Source of the DNA: Flavobacteriales bacterium UBA952
Lineage (GTDB): Bacteria; Bacteroidota; Bacteroidia; Flavobacteriales_D; Crocinitomicaceae
Direction: 5' to 3'
Length of the DNA: 64,000 nucleotides
Assembly: GCA_905182495.1 (NCBI GenBank)
Contig: CAJJBU010000007.1
Coordinates: 29,238 to 93,237, forward strand
Position 1 is the first letter of the stretch. Each line of letters starts with the position of its first letter. A program made the position numbers and the translations under genes. Shown here in pieces: positions 1-9,304 of the stretch. Under the pieces are notes generated by a model, which was not told the origin of the DNA, ran no database searches, and saw only the letters and a list, made by a program, of their open reading frames with translations.

Positions 1-886
1 GTACATTGTCGCCGTCAGACATAAGAAAACAAACCGTGTGCGTATTTTCCTCTATAGAAGACTGCTGGGTAGAAACTTGCTGGGTAGTTTCTGCGTTAAA
101 ATTGGTTAAGGTCGATATATTGAATCCCCAATCTGCAGGATGCACACCGATGGAATAAGCCGAAGCTTTTGCTATGGTTTGATACTCATCATCTCCCCAA
201 CCATAGAGAATCGAATTAGAGGCCATTCTTGAGAAGGCATTCTCCGTTGTTGTGCTATGAATGTCATCATAAAAATGTAAAGCATGGCTAAAAATAGAAT
301 AGTCTCCTAAAAACAAAGACTTATCCTCCCTTTGATAGGTCACAATCATATCGCTGAGGTATTCGCTATAATTATCGATTACCCATTGTTCATCTTTATC
401 TCTAACGTCCATAATCATGGGGAATCCATACTGCTCTACCAAGGGCTGAAGATCGGTTGTTACAGCTAAAGCATTGAGAGGGCCACATAAAGAATTTGCT
501 ACATTGCTGGAATTATCATTTAAATTACACAGAATATAACCCTGAACATGACTAGGAACAAGTGTCAAAACGGAATCGATACTACCATCCATTTCAGAGG
601 ATACAAAAACGTTATAATTATCTTCTAGATCTTGAATCCAAATTGCGCTTCCACTTCCCTTATCACGATAGATTTTTGGTTCTATTTTGGCACAAAGACC
701 TTGAATACTTTGAAGCAATAGTAACTCATCATGGGTGAATAAATCATCATTAAAAACATATAAGGTGTCGGACTGAGAGGTGCTTGGATAAGGGCTGTTT
801 TCTACGCGATCAATTAATGACTGTGCAAATAACTGTGGTCCAAATTGACAGCATAAAATAGAGACAATAATTAATCTAAGCAACAA
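1..886 (-). CDS. GxGYxYP-family putative secreted glycoside hydrolase-like protein, C-terminus beyond window start (partial)
   Basis: Open minus-strand frame not in the ORF track: (TTG start) MLLRLIIVSILCCQFGPQLFAQSLIDRVENSPYPSTSQSDTLYVFNDDLFTHDELLLLQSIQGLCAKIEPKIYRDKGSG...HTVCFLMSDGDNV. Signal peptide plus 'LQGL..K.PKIY' and 'CFLMSDGDNV' motifs resemble the GxGYxYP family; frame stays open to base 1. Confidence 0.6.
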   Translation of the reverse strand, partial: MLLRLIIVSILCCQFGPQLFAQSLIDRVENSPYPSTSQSDTLYVFNDDLFTHDELLLLQSIQGLCAKIEPKIYRDKGSGSAIWIQDLEDNYNVFVSSEMDGSIDSVLTLVPSHVQGYILCNLNDNSSNVANSLCGPLNALAVTTDLQPLVEQYGFPMIMDVRDKDEQWVIDNYSEYLSDMIVTYQREDKSLFLGDYSIFSHALHFYDDIHSTTTENAFSRMASNSILYGWGDDEYQTIAKASAYSIGVHPADWGFNISTLTNFNAETTQQVSTQQSSIEENTHTVCFLMSDGDNV

Positions 887-942
887 TTTTATTTTAGTTT
901 CAAAAAAAGTTCTTCAATGCGAAAAGAAAATATTCATGTCCA

Positions 943-2472
943 TTACTTTGCGTAATTCACCGCTCTTTTCTCTCTAATTACAGTAATTCGAACTTGACCT
1001 GGATAAGTCATTTCAGTTTGAATCTTTTCAGAAATCTGGAAAGAAAGCTCCTCAGATCTCGCATCAGAAACACGATCCGCCTCAACCATAACCCTCAGCT
1101 CTCTGCCGGCTTGAATAGCATAGGCACTAGCCACACCGTCAAAAGCCAAAGCTAATGATTCAAGGTCCTTTATACGTTTGACATAAGCTTCAACGATTTC
1201 TCTTCGCGCTCCTGGTCTTGCACCTGATACAGCATCACAAACCTGAACAAGAGGAGAATAAAGTGTCGTCATTTCGATTTCGTCATGATGGGCTCCAATT
1301 GCATTCAATACATCCGGTTTTTCACCATATTTTTCAGCAATTTTCATTCCTAGAATTGCGTGAGGCAATTCTGGCTCATCCTCAGGCACTTTTCCAATAT
1401 CATGAAGTAAACCTGCCCGTTTTGCGATTTTAGGATTAATACCTAGCTCAGAAGCCATTGTTGCACATAAATTTGCAACCTCGCGTGAATGCTGAAGGAG
1501 ATTCTGCCCATATGAGGAACGGTACTTCATTCGTCCTACCATCTTGACGAGTTCTGGGTGCAGCCCATGAATTCCTAAATCTATACATGTTCTTTTTCCA
1601 GTTTCGGCAATTTCTTCATCAAGCTGCTTTCTTGTTTTAGCGACAATTTCCTCTACTCGTGCAGGATGGATTCGGCCATCCGTTACCAATTGATGAAGTG
1701 ATAATCTCGCAATCTCTCTCCTTACAGGGTCAAAACAGGAAAGCATAATTGCTTCGGGTGTATCGTCAACAATTATTTCCACACCTGTAGCCGCTTCTAA
1801 AGCTCTAATGTTTCGTCCTTCTCGGCCAATGATTCGACCTTTAACTTCATCAGATTCAATATTGAAGACGGATACCGCATTCTCAATGGCTTGTTCTGTA
1901 GCTACGCGTTGAATACACTGAATTACAATCTTACGCGCTTCTTTATTGGCATTTAATTTTGCCTCTTCCGTTATTTCTTTGATATGAATCATTGCAGCCG
2001 TTTTAGCCTCATCTTTCAAAGCCTCCATTAGCGCATTTTTGGCATCTTCTGCTGACAGGCCGCTGATCTTGGATAATTCACTCACTCGTTGTTCTTGGGT
2101 CTTATCCAATTCTTTCATACGAACCTCAATTCCTCGAAATTTGGCATCAAAATCAGATCGGGTTTTTTCAATCTGTTTTTCCTTCCGGCCTAAATCAGAA
2201 ATCTGTTGCTCCAGCTTATTCTCTTTTGCCTTTGCTCTGTCTTCAGTTGATTGAATTCGGCGCTCTCTTTCTTTGATTTTGGTTTCATGCTCTTGCTTCA
2301 GTGATAAAAACCGCTCTTTGGCTTGAAACATTTTGTCTTTCTTAATCGATTCCGCTTTAGATTCGGCTTCTCTAATGAGATTTTCGGCCTTGCTTTTCAG
2401 CATTATGCGTTGAACAACAAGTCCTAGAGCTACTCCAGCGATAAGGGCTCCTACGATATATACAATTTCCAT
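943..2472 (-). CDS. rny: Ribonuclease Y (KH + HD domains, N-terminal TM and coiled coil)
   Basis: 509 aa; [17 protein letters not shown] motif, HDIGK HD motif, N-terminal TM followed by long coiled coil. Confidence 0.95.
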   Translation of the reverse strand: MEIVYIVGALIAGVALGLVVQRIMLKSKAENLIREAESKAESIKKDKMFQAKERFLSLKQEHETKIKERERRIQSTEDRAKAKENKLEQQISDLGRKEKQIEKTRSDFDAKFRGIEVRMKELDKTQEQRVSELSKISGLSAEDAKNALMEALKDEAKTAAMIHIKEITEEAKLNANKEARKIVIQCIQRVATEQAIENAVSVFNIESDEVKGRIIGREGRNIRALEAATGVEIIVDDTPEAIMLSCFDPVRREIARLSLHQLVTDGRIHPARVEEIVAKTRKQLDEEIAETGKRTCIDLGIHGLHPELVKMVGRMKYRSSYGQNLLQHSREVANLCATMASELGINPKIAKRAGLLHDIGKVPEDEPELPHAILGMKIAEKYGEKPDVLNAIGAHHDEIEMTTLYSPLVQVCDAVSGARPGARREIVEAYVKRIKDLESLALAFDGVASAYAIQAGRELRVMVEADRVSDARSEELSFQISEKIQTEMTYPGQVRITVIREKRAVNYAK

Positions 2473-2510
2473 ACTTACACAATTAAAGTTAATAATCGTG
2501 TTACCGGTTG

Positions 2511-2825
2511 CTAAGAGATTTTGTTGGCATCATCGATCTGCTGGCAAAGCTCCTCAAGTGCTTTGTCTATTTGACCAAGGTTATTTGATGACTCTTCTTT
2601 TGAACTTACTGAAGATTTTTGATGGGCTTCTTTTTTCATTATCAGCTGAAGGGCCGTCATTGCTATTAAATCCTGAGGGTCATTTACAGCATAATTCTTC
2701 TTTAAACTATCAATCGCATTATTTATACTATCCACAGCAGTCGAAACGCTTTCCTGTTCGTTCTCTTCAACGGTCAAAGGATAGGTTCTACCTGCTATAT
2801 TTACTTTCAAGGATATTTTAGCCAT
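2511..2825 (-). CDS. zapA: Cell division protein ZapA
   Basis: 104 aa; '[19 protein letters not shown]...[28 protein letters not shown]' typical of ZapA. Confidence 0.85.
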   Translation of the reverse strand: MAKISLKVNIAGRTYPLTVEENEQESVSTAVDSINNAIDSLKKNYAVNDPQDLIAMTALQLIMKKEAHQKSSVSSKEESSNNLGQIDKALEELCQQIDDANKIS

Positions 2826-3121
2826 TATTCGTTTTTAAGCTCATCTATACAGATTTCAATTTCTCTAACTAGTGTATCTATCTCCTTGTTCTTTTCATCC
2901 AAGTTTTTTGAGGCAGACGCGGTAACATTATTTTTCGTAGCCGTTATGGTGGCGTTCAACTCTGCATTATGTTTCGCACTTAAATCAACGATTTCTTTTT
3001 CCTTCTTATCCATCTCGGATGTAAGAATTTCGTTTTCCAATTTAAGATCTGAAAATTTCTGAAGAAGCACCTTTACTTTTCCCGAAATTTCAGCAATGCG
3101 ACGTTGAATTTGATCATCCAT
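2825..3121 (-). CDS. Hypothetical coiled-coil protein upstream of zapA
   Basis: 98 aa, heptad-rich; abuts zapA start; TAnnTTTG promoter box upstream. Confidence 0.75.
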   Translation of the reverse strand: MDDQIQRRIAEISGKVKVLLQKFSDLKLENEILTSEMDKKEKEIVDLSAKHNAELNATITATKNNVTASASKNLDEKNKEIDTLVREIEICIDELKNE

Positions 3122-3138
3122 AGCAATCTACTTTGATA

Positions 3139-3146
3139 CAAAGTTA
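3139..3146 (-). promoter_or_regulatory. Putative -7 box (TAACTTTG) for the coiled-coil/zapA/rny transcript
   Basis: Matches Bacteroidetes housekeeping -7 consensus TAnnTTTG; 17 nt before the ATG. Confidence 0.5.
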
Positions 3147-3212
3147 AGATTGTAAGCAAATTTTAAAAGACAATAACGATTTAATTTCAAAAAAAATAGC
3201 CAACAAAGAAAT

Positions 3213-3875
3213 TTAAGTGTTAACACCAAATTCTTTCAGGTACAATGGATTGCATTCTGAGAGCGCAGTAAAAGAATGGTTTCTGAATTTTTCGAATGCC
3301 AATTGTATCTGGCCAAGTGCGCTTACATGAAGGTTTATGTCAAAAATAACACCTCGGTCTTGCCAAAGTTCACTGAGCTTTTCAGCACCATCGCCAAAAT
3401 AAATAAATGGGTCATTCTCTTTGAATGTGTTTGGATCTACGACTACCGCGGCAAGTTGATGAATTACCTCGTCATCACAATCTATCATTTTTGAATAAAC
3501 CTCCATTCGTCTAGCATCTAACATAGCGCATAAATTCGCTTCAGGATATTGTTCACGTCCTAATGTAAGTAAGCTATCAAGTGTAGGAATGGAAATAATC
3601 GGTATTCCAAGTCCAAAACACAATCCTTTCGCTGTGGACAATCCTATACGCAAACCAGTATAAGAACCAGGACCAATACTCACTGAAACAGCATTAAGGT
3701 CTTTCAAACATCTATTTGCAATTTGCATTACTTCTTCTATAAAAATCGTCAAAAATTCGCCATGAATATATCCGTCAGGTTCTTTTTCTATTAAAGCCAA
3801 TTTTCGCCCTGAATCCGATACAGCAACTGAGCAAATTTTGGTTGAGGTTTCAATATGTAAGATTAATTCACCCAC
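3213..3875 (-). CDS. tsaB: tRNA threonylcarbamoyladenosine biosynthesis protein TsaB
   Basis: 220 aa; 'LHIETSTKICSVAVS', 'VSIGPGSYTGLRIGLSTAKGLCFGLGIPI' motif. Confidence 0.92.
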   Translation of the reverse strand: MGELILHIETSTKICSVAVSDSGRKLALIEKEPDGYIHGEFLTIFIEEVMQIANRCLKDLNAVSVSIGPGSYTGLRIGLSTAKGLCFGLGIPIISIPTLDSLLTLGREQYPEANLCAMLDARRMEVYSKMIDCDDEVIHQLAAVVVDPNTFKENDPFIYFGDGAEKLSELWQDRGVIFDINLHVSALGQIQLAFEKFRNHSFTALSECNPLYLKEFGVNT

Positions 3876-4564
3876 TATTCTGGTATCTCAAATTTAAAGC
3901 CCACACCATGAAGATTTGAAATAATAATCCTCGGGTCATCACTGAAATATTTCCTAAGCTTGGTAATAAAAACATCTAGACTTCTTCCTACGAAATAGTC
4001 ATCTTGGCCCCAAACTCCTTTTAAAATAATCTCTCTAGAAATAACTTGATTTTTATGTTTATATAAAAGCTTAAGTATCTGTGCTTCTTTTTTTGTTAAC
4101 GTTTTTGGGTGGTCTTTAAGCGATAGAATTTGATTCTCTGTGTCATAGGTATAACTGCCTATTACATAAACGAGTTCTTCTTTTTTCTTAGGTTCTATAA
4201 GCACTCTTTTAAGTAAGGCCTTGACCCTTAATTGAAATTCCTGAATGCTAAAAGGTTTTGTAAGATAATCATCAGCTCCCATTTCAAATCCTTTGATTTT
4301 ATCCTCAGTCATTGATTTTGCCGTTAAAAATAAAATAGGAATATCAGTATTCACTTTTCTAATATCTTGAGCCAAAGAGAAACCATCCAACTTGGGAAGC
4401 ATCACGTCTAAGATACACAAGTTGAAATCACATTCATTAAATTTAACTAAGCCCTCAACACCATCCTCTGCGCATACCACTTCGTAGTTTGCAGATTTGA
4501 GATGATCCGAAATCACCACACCTAGGTTTACATCATCTTCGACCAATAAAATCTTGATTTTCAT
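3875..4564 (-). CDS. OmpR-family response regulator (receiver + winged helix)
   Basis: 229 aa; receiver 'ILLVEDDVNLG..CILDVMLPKLDG..LTAK..GADDYLTKPF' and C-terminal trans_reg_C; overlaps tsaB start; no histidine kinase adjacent. Confidence 0.92.
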   Translation of the reverse strand: MKIKILLVEDDVNLGVVISDHLKSANYEVVCAEDGVEGLVKFNECDFNLCILDVMLPKLDGFSLAQDIRKVNTDIPILFLTAKSMTEDKIKGFEMGADDYLTKPFSIQEFQLRVKALLKRVLIEPKKKEELVYVIGSYTYDTENQILSLKDHPKTLTKKEAQILKLLYKHKNQVISREIILKGVWGQDDYFVGRSLDVFITKLRKYFSDDPRIIISNLHGVGFKFEIPE

Positions 4565-4790
4565 AGAGTAAAATTACAAAAAAAGAGCTCATTTATAGGG
4601 CTCTATTACTAAATAACCTATGTAAGCACATTCTCAGTCGAAAGTGCAAAATGAACATTTCTACTCAGGGTTTCTATCATGTAAAACACGTCTATTACAT
4701 CTGAAAACCAACCCCTCACATTCTAAACTTAAAAAGGTAAAATTTAAAAAGCATGCAGGACGACTATAGCCTTAAGTATAAATTAAGAAT

Positions 4791-4798
4791 TATATTTG
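4791..4798 (+). promoter_or_regulatory. Putative -7 box TATATTTG, 4 nt before ATG of response regulator
   Basis: TATATTTG-TTAC-ATG. Confidence 0.55.
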
Positions 4799-4802
4799 TT
4801 AC

Positions 4803-5471
4803 ATGAGCAATAAATCAATCCTGGTCGTTGATGATGACGAAGACATCAGAAGTCTTTTAACCTATAATATTGATAAAGCAGGATATGATGTTGATGCCGC
4901 ATCCAATGGCGTTGAATGCCTTGAAAAAATTAAAAAAAATAAGCCCAATTTAATTCTAATGGATGTCATGATGCCTGAGATGGATGGGCTAGAGGTTTGT
5001 GAGCAAATAAAATCGAACCCTACTAATTCTGACATACTCATCTGTTTTTTAACCGCTCGCGGCGAAGATTACAGTCAAATCGCTGCTCTCGAAGCAGGAG
5101 GAGATGATTACGTAACAAAGCCTATTAAACCAAAAGTGCTACTAAGCAGAATCAATGCCTTACTGAGAAGAACCGGAAATAATAGCTCACCTCTTCTACA
5201 AGCGAGTATTCGTATTGATTATAATAAATATATCGTTTATAAAAATGGTGATGAAATTTTATTACCCAAAAAAGAATTTGAATTAATTTCATTATTGGCA
5301 TCAAAACCTTGCCATGTTTTTAGAAGAAGTGAAATACTAAATGCAGTCTGGGGCACTGATATCATCGTTGGAGACAGAACCATAGACGTGCATATAAGAA
5401 AACTTAGACGCAAGCTAGGAGAAGAATGTATTGCAACAGTCAAAGGAGTCGGATACAAATTGATTCAATAA
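4803..5471 (+). CDS. OmpR/PhoB-family response regulator
   Basis: 222 aa; 'ILVVDDDEDIRSLL..LILMDVMMPEMDG..LTARGED..GGDDYVTKPI' plus winged helix 'VGDRTIDVHIRKLRRKLG'. Confidence 0.93.
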   Translation: MSNKSILVVDDDEDIRSLLTYNIDKAGYDVDAASNGVECLEKIKKNKPNLILMDVMMPEMDGLEVCEQIKSNPTNSDILICFLTARGEDYSQIAALEAGGDDYVTKPIKPKVLLSRINALLRRTGNNSSPLLQASIRIDYNKYIVYKNGDEILLPKKEFELISLLASKPCHVFRRSEILNAVWGTDIIVGDRTIDVHIRKLRRKLGEECIATVKGVGYKLIQ

Positions 5472-5481
5472 TTATATAAGT

Positions 5482-5573
5482 AAAAAAACACTGCCTAAAA
5501 AAGCAGTGTTTAGTGTGATTGAGTTATAGTCTTAGTGTTACTTTGACGTTACATGATTTCATAAAGTTGCATC
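5482..5573 (-). ncRNA. Array unit 1: putative sRNA with intrinsic terminator
   Basis: Minus strand: GATGCAACTTTATG...ACACTAAGACTATAACTCAATCACACTAAACACTGCTTTTTTAGGCAGTGTTTTTTTA; stem-loop + U tract. Confidence 0.6.
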
Positions 5574-5648
5574 GGACATAAAACTTTCTTAATAATCATC
5601 TCCAGACACTATTTTTAATAGCTTGATCTATCTCATTATTTATTCCAT

Positions 5649-5745
5649 AAAAAAACACTGCTCAAAAAGCAGTGTTTTGAGTGATTGAGATATAGTCTTA
5701 GTGATAAGAAGACTTCATTCGGTTTCACTAAGATGTACGGGACAC
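5649..5745 (-). ncRNA. Array unit 2: putative sRNA with intrinsic terminator (diverged 5' end)
   Basis: Minus strand: ...TATCACTAAGACTATATCTCAATCACTCAAAACACTGCTTTTTGAGCAGTGTTTTTTTATGGAATAAATAATGAG. Confidence 0.55.
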
Positions 5746-5812
5746 AAAACATTCATTACAAGCTTCTCTCTTCAAAATGTAAAGAGATCGATAAGCCTAC
5801 TATTTATTCCAT

Positions 5813-5913
5813 AAAAAAAACACTGCTTAGAAAAGCAGTGTTTTGAATGTTTGAGTTGTTGAGTATAAAGTCTTAGCACAATCATGACGTTACTCCAAAT
5901 ATAAAAGTTGCAC
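5813..5913 (-). ncRNA. Array unit 3: putative sRNA with intrinsic terminator
   Basis: Minus strand: GTGCAACTTTTATATTTGGAGTAACGTCATGATTGTGCTAAGACTTTATACTCAA...AACACTGCTTTTCTAAGCAGTGTTTTTTTTATGGAATAAATA. Confidence 0.6.
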
Positions 5914-5988
5914 CCATCACAAAAAAAACCTAAAAATTAGTCACTTCGCAAACCATTAGAAAGTCCATGCGCTCATTATTTATTCCAT

Positions 5989-6092
5989 AAAAAAAACACT
6001 GCTTAAAAAAGCAGTGTTTAAAAAGTTTGAGTACTTGAGTTTAGAGTCTTAGTGTTATTATGACGAAATTTAATTCCATAAAGTTGCATCAC
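5989..6092 (-). ncRNA. Array unit 4: putative sRNA with intrinsic terminator
   Basis: Minus strand: GATGCAACTTTATGGAATTAAATTTCGTCATAATAACACTAAGACTCTAAACTCAAG...AACACTGCTTTTTTAAGCAGTGTTTTTTTTATGGAATAAATAATGAG. Confidence 0.6.
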
Positions 6093-6136
6093 TTATAAAT
6101 AATTATTTTGTGATCAAATTTTAAAAAAATTAGGGC

Positions 6137-6230
6137 AAAAAAAACACTCCTCGAAAGCAGTGTTTAATTTTATATTGAGTTATAGTATTAGCATAATAAA
6201 GACGAAGTACTAAATCTAAAAGTTGCATAA
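6137..6230 (-). ncRNA. Array unit 5: putative sRNA with intrinsic terminator (imperfect stem)
   Basis: Minus strand: TATGCAACTTTTAGATTTAGTACTTCGTCTTTATTATGCTAATACTATAACTCAATATAAAATTAAACACTGCTTTCGAGGAGTGTTTTTTTT. Confidence 0.55.
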
Positions 6231-6292
6231 GGTGGTCTCGATTTAAAAAAGTCTAAGAAAACTCGCAAGTAAAATGAGATTTGTTGTAAAAC

Positions 6293-6390
6293 CAAAAACA
6301 CCGCTCGTTTGCGGTGTTTTCAATGATAAGAGTAAAAATGTTTTAAGTTTCATAAAAGAGACGCATCTTCATTTATAAAAGTTGCATTGA
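6293..6390 (-). ncRNA. Array unit 6: putative sRNA with intrinsic terminator (compensatory stem change)
   Basis: Minus strand: CAATGCAACTTTTATAAATGAAGATGCGTCTC...GAAAACACCGCAAACGAGCGGTGTTTTTGG; stem ACACCGC/GCGGTGT instead of ACACTGC/GCAGTGT. Confidence 0.55.
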
Positions 6391-6435
6391 AAAAATAAAA
6401 GATTTTAAAACATAGATAATAACTACTTTTAGTTC

Positions 6436-8071
6436 ATGAAAAATGTTTGCTTTTTTACTCTTTTATTAATGACGTTTTCTGTGAACAGTCAAAAGAAGAC
6501 GCCTAAAATCATAATAGGTATTGTCATTGATCAAATGTGTTATGATTACCTATACCGGTTTCAAAATAATTTTTCCGAAAATGGATTTAAAAAATTAATG
6601 AGTAGAGGAAGCCATTTAAAAGACATGCAATACAATTACATACCCACCTACACTGGACCCGGGCATGCATCTATTTACACAGGGACAACACCTAAAAACC
6701 ATGGCATTATTGCCAATGCTTGGATTGAAGAATCCTCTAAAAGCATTGTTAATTGCGTTGGAGACCCTTCTGTTGAGGGGATTCAAAGTAGCCAACTGTA
6801 TGGTAAATCATCTCCACATAGACTAAATACAACAACGATAACCGACCAACTAAAAGACAAGCACAAAGAGTCTAAGGTAATATCGATATCCATAAAAGAC
6901 CGTGGGGCCATATTGCCCGGAGGATTCAAAAGCGATGGGAGTTATTGGTTCGATTACGGTAATGGTCAATTCATCACCAGTAGTTACTATAAAACTGAAA
7001 TGCCCAAATGGGTGAAAAAATTTAATGCAAAAAACAATGCGCTAAGTTATGCTCAAGTTTGGAATCCCCTTTTGGTGAAAAACAGCTACAGCTCGGAAGA
7101 TGCTAGCCCCTATGAAAAAGTCATAAATGGCAAAAGCGCTGCCGTTTTTCCTTATGATATAAAAAAGTTATGTGACTTAAGTCAAAGCTTTGAACCTTTT
7201 ACGATGTCGCCTTTTGCAAATAACTTATTAACTGATTTAGCGATTACCGCTCTCAAAAAAGAAAAACTAGGCCAAGATGAATTCCCTGACATGTTGTGTA
7301 TTAGCTATTCTTCAACAGATATTGCCGGACATGTCTTTGGTCCTGACTCTAAGGAAATTGAGGATATGTATTACAGATTGGATATCGAATTGGGGCGTCT
7401 TTTAAACCACTTAGAAAAATCATTTGGTCAAGATGGTTTTGTATTATTTCTTACTGCCGATCATGGTGTCGCAACGGTGCCTCAAAAAAGAGTAGATGAA
7501 GGCTTGAGTGGAGGCTATGTTTTTATTGACAAAGTCGTACCAAGACCTCCGCAAAAGAAGTAATACTTTATTTGGCGTCGATTTTATTTTAGGTGAAAAC
7601 AATTTAAACATCTATTTAAACCAAGGGGTGTTGAATTCTATCCTTCCTAAAGTTTCCAAGAACTTATTAATGACACAATTAGAAGAGCAGCTTTCAAAAG
7701 TCAAAGGAATAAAGACGACAAGAAGAGGCGAATCATTGCAATCAAAAAGTAAGAATGAAGACAAATGGGACCGTTTACTTGCTAATGGTTTTGACCCAAA
7801 CAGAAGCGGTGACCTCCTGATTGTATTAGAGTCGGGGTATTTACCGAAATCCAGTATCGACTTGCACCATGCCCAAGGGACCTCGCATGGGTCTGGTTAT
7901 GATTACGACACGCATGTGCCGTGTATCTGGTATGGAGCTGGGATCAAAAGTCAGGAAGTCCTTGAGTCCACAAACATTACTGATATAGCACCGACACTTC
8001 GCGAAATATTAAACCTACCTAAAACGGGTCAAATGACCGGCAAACCAATTGATGCCATTCTGAATCATTAA
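6436..8071 (+). pseudogene. Alkaline phosphatase family protein (PafA/type I phosphodiesterase-like), disrupted by a frameshift at about 7545-7560
   Basis: ORFs 6436..7563 and 7508..8071 are the N- and C-terminal parts of one phosphatase: 'IDQMCYDYLYRF', 'YTGPGHASIYTGTTPKNHGI', 'FLTADHGVATVP', then 'HGSGYDYDTHVPCIWYGAGIKS..TDIAPTL'. The continuation (KRSNTLFGVDFILGENNLNIYLNQ) is in the +1 frame. Confidence 0.85.
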
Positions 8072-8081
8072 GCACATAAGC

Positions 8082-9246
8082 ATGGATAATCAAAAAATCT
8101 TCTTAGACCATTTGGGGCAGACAACTACGCACCCGCTTCTTATAGAAGTAGACCATGCAGATGGGATCTACATATTCGATAAGAAAGGAAAGAAGTACAT
8201 GGACATGATTGCCGGGATTGCAGTAAGTAGCTTGGGTCACGGGAATCAAAGAATTAAGGACGCTCTCAAAAAACAAATTGACAAACACCTCCATGTGATG
8301 GTATATGGGGAATTTGTTCAAGAATCTCAAGTTCAACTTTCCATTAACTTAAGAAAACTGCTTCCCGAAAAACTCGATGGCCTTTATATTGTAAACTCAG
8401 GTACAGAGGCTATTGAAGCTGCCATTAAATTATGCAAAGCACACACAGGAAGAAAAGAGCTTGTCTCCTTTAAAGGGGCTTACCATGGGAGCACAAACGG
8501 CGCTTTGAGTATCTCAAGTAACGAAAAAAGAAAGGAAAATTTCAGACCCTTATTACCTAATATTGAATTTATTGAGCTCAATAATATAAATAGCCTTGAA
8601 TCCATTACAACAAGAACTGCGGGCGTATTTATGGAGACCATACAAGGGGATGCAGGCGTTCAGATTCCAACGCTTAATTTTATGCAAAAACTGCGTAAAA
8701 AATGTGACGAAACCGGAGCGTTATTGGTTTTAGACGAAATTCAATGTGGCCTTGGTCGAACTGGAAAAAACTTTGCTTTTGAGCATTTCAATATTGTTCC
8801 AGATCTACTTACCTTAGGGAAATCATTAGGTGGAGGATTGCCTATAGGCGCATTAATCGCACCGCAAAAAACATTAGCAACATTTAGTACCAATCCAGAG
8901 CTTGGCCACATTACGACTTTTGGCGGCCACCCATTGACTGCAGCGGCTTCGGCAGAATTTTGCGCTATTCTAAAAGGTGATATTGATTTAGAAGATTCAA
9001 TATCAATCTATGAAAGAGGTGAGGCTTTAAAGTCTCATTGTGAATCAAAATTAGAGAAAGCTAAAATGAAGGTTGATAAAATTATTACTCAGAGTAGTCG
9101 CTAATTGCTTAGAAAGGGGGTTGATCTTATTTTGGTTCCTATCTCACCCCAACAGTTTTCGACTGTCGCCCCCCTTAACAATTACCGAATCTGAAATTAT
9201 TAAGGCAGGAAAGATCATCTGCAAAGCGATAGACGAAAGTATTTAA
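8082..9246 (+). pseudogene. Class III (aspartate) aminotransferase family protein, disrupted near 9085-9100 (frameshift plus apparent internal deletion)
   Basis: 8082..9104: PLP aminotransferase '[74 protein letters not shown]'; C-terminus continues in another frame as [51 protein letters not shown] ending at 9246. Confidence 0.8.
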
Positions 9247-9277
9247 GATTATTGGAGCTTCACAAGATGGTATTCTT

Positions 9278-9285
9278 TATTTTTG
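9278..9285 (+). promoter_or_regulatory. Putative -7 box TATTTTTG upstream of metF
   Basis: TAnnTTTG 19 nt before ATG 9305. Confidence 0.45.
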
Positions 9286-9304
9286 CAACTACATTATATA
9301 CTAA

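Noticed and set aside
4580-4612. Hairpin AGAGC..GCTCT with U tract just upstream of the minus response regulator
   Set aside because: Stem is only ~5 bp with an 11-nt loop; too weak to call an attenuator or terminator.
5482-5515. Plus-strand terminator for the response regulator 4803-5471
   Set aside because: The hairpin's T tract lies on the minus strand; on the plus strand it is preceded by A's and followed by TAGTGTGATTG, so it is not an intrinsic terminator in that direction.
5482-6390. CRISPR array interpretation of the repeats
   Set aside because: Units are ~95 nt with 140-178 nt period, repeats are diverged, each has a terminator hairpin with U tract, and there are no cas genes.
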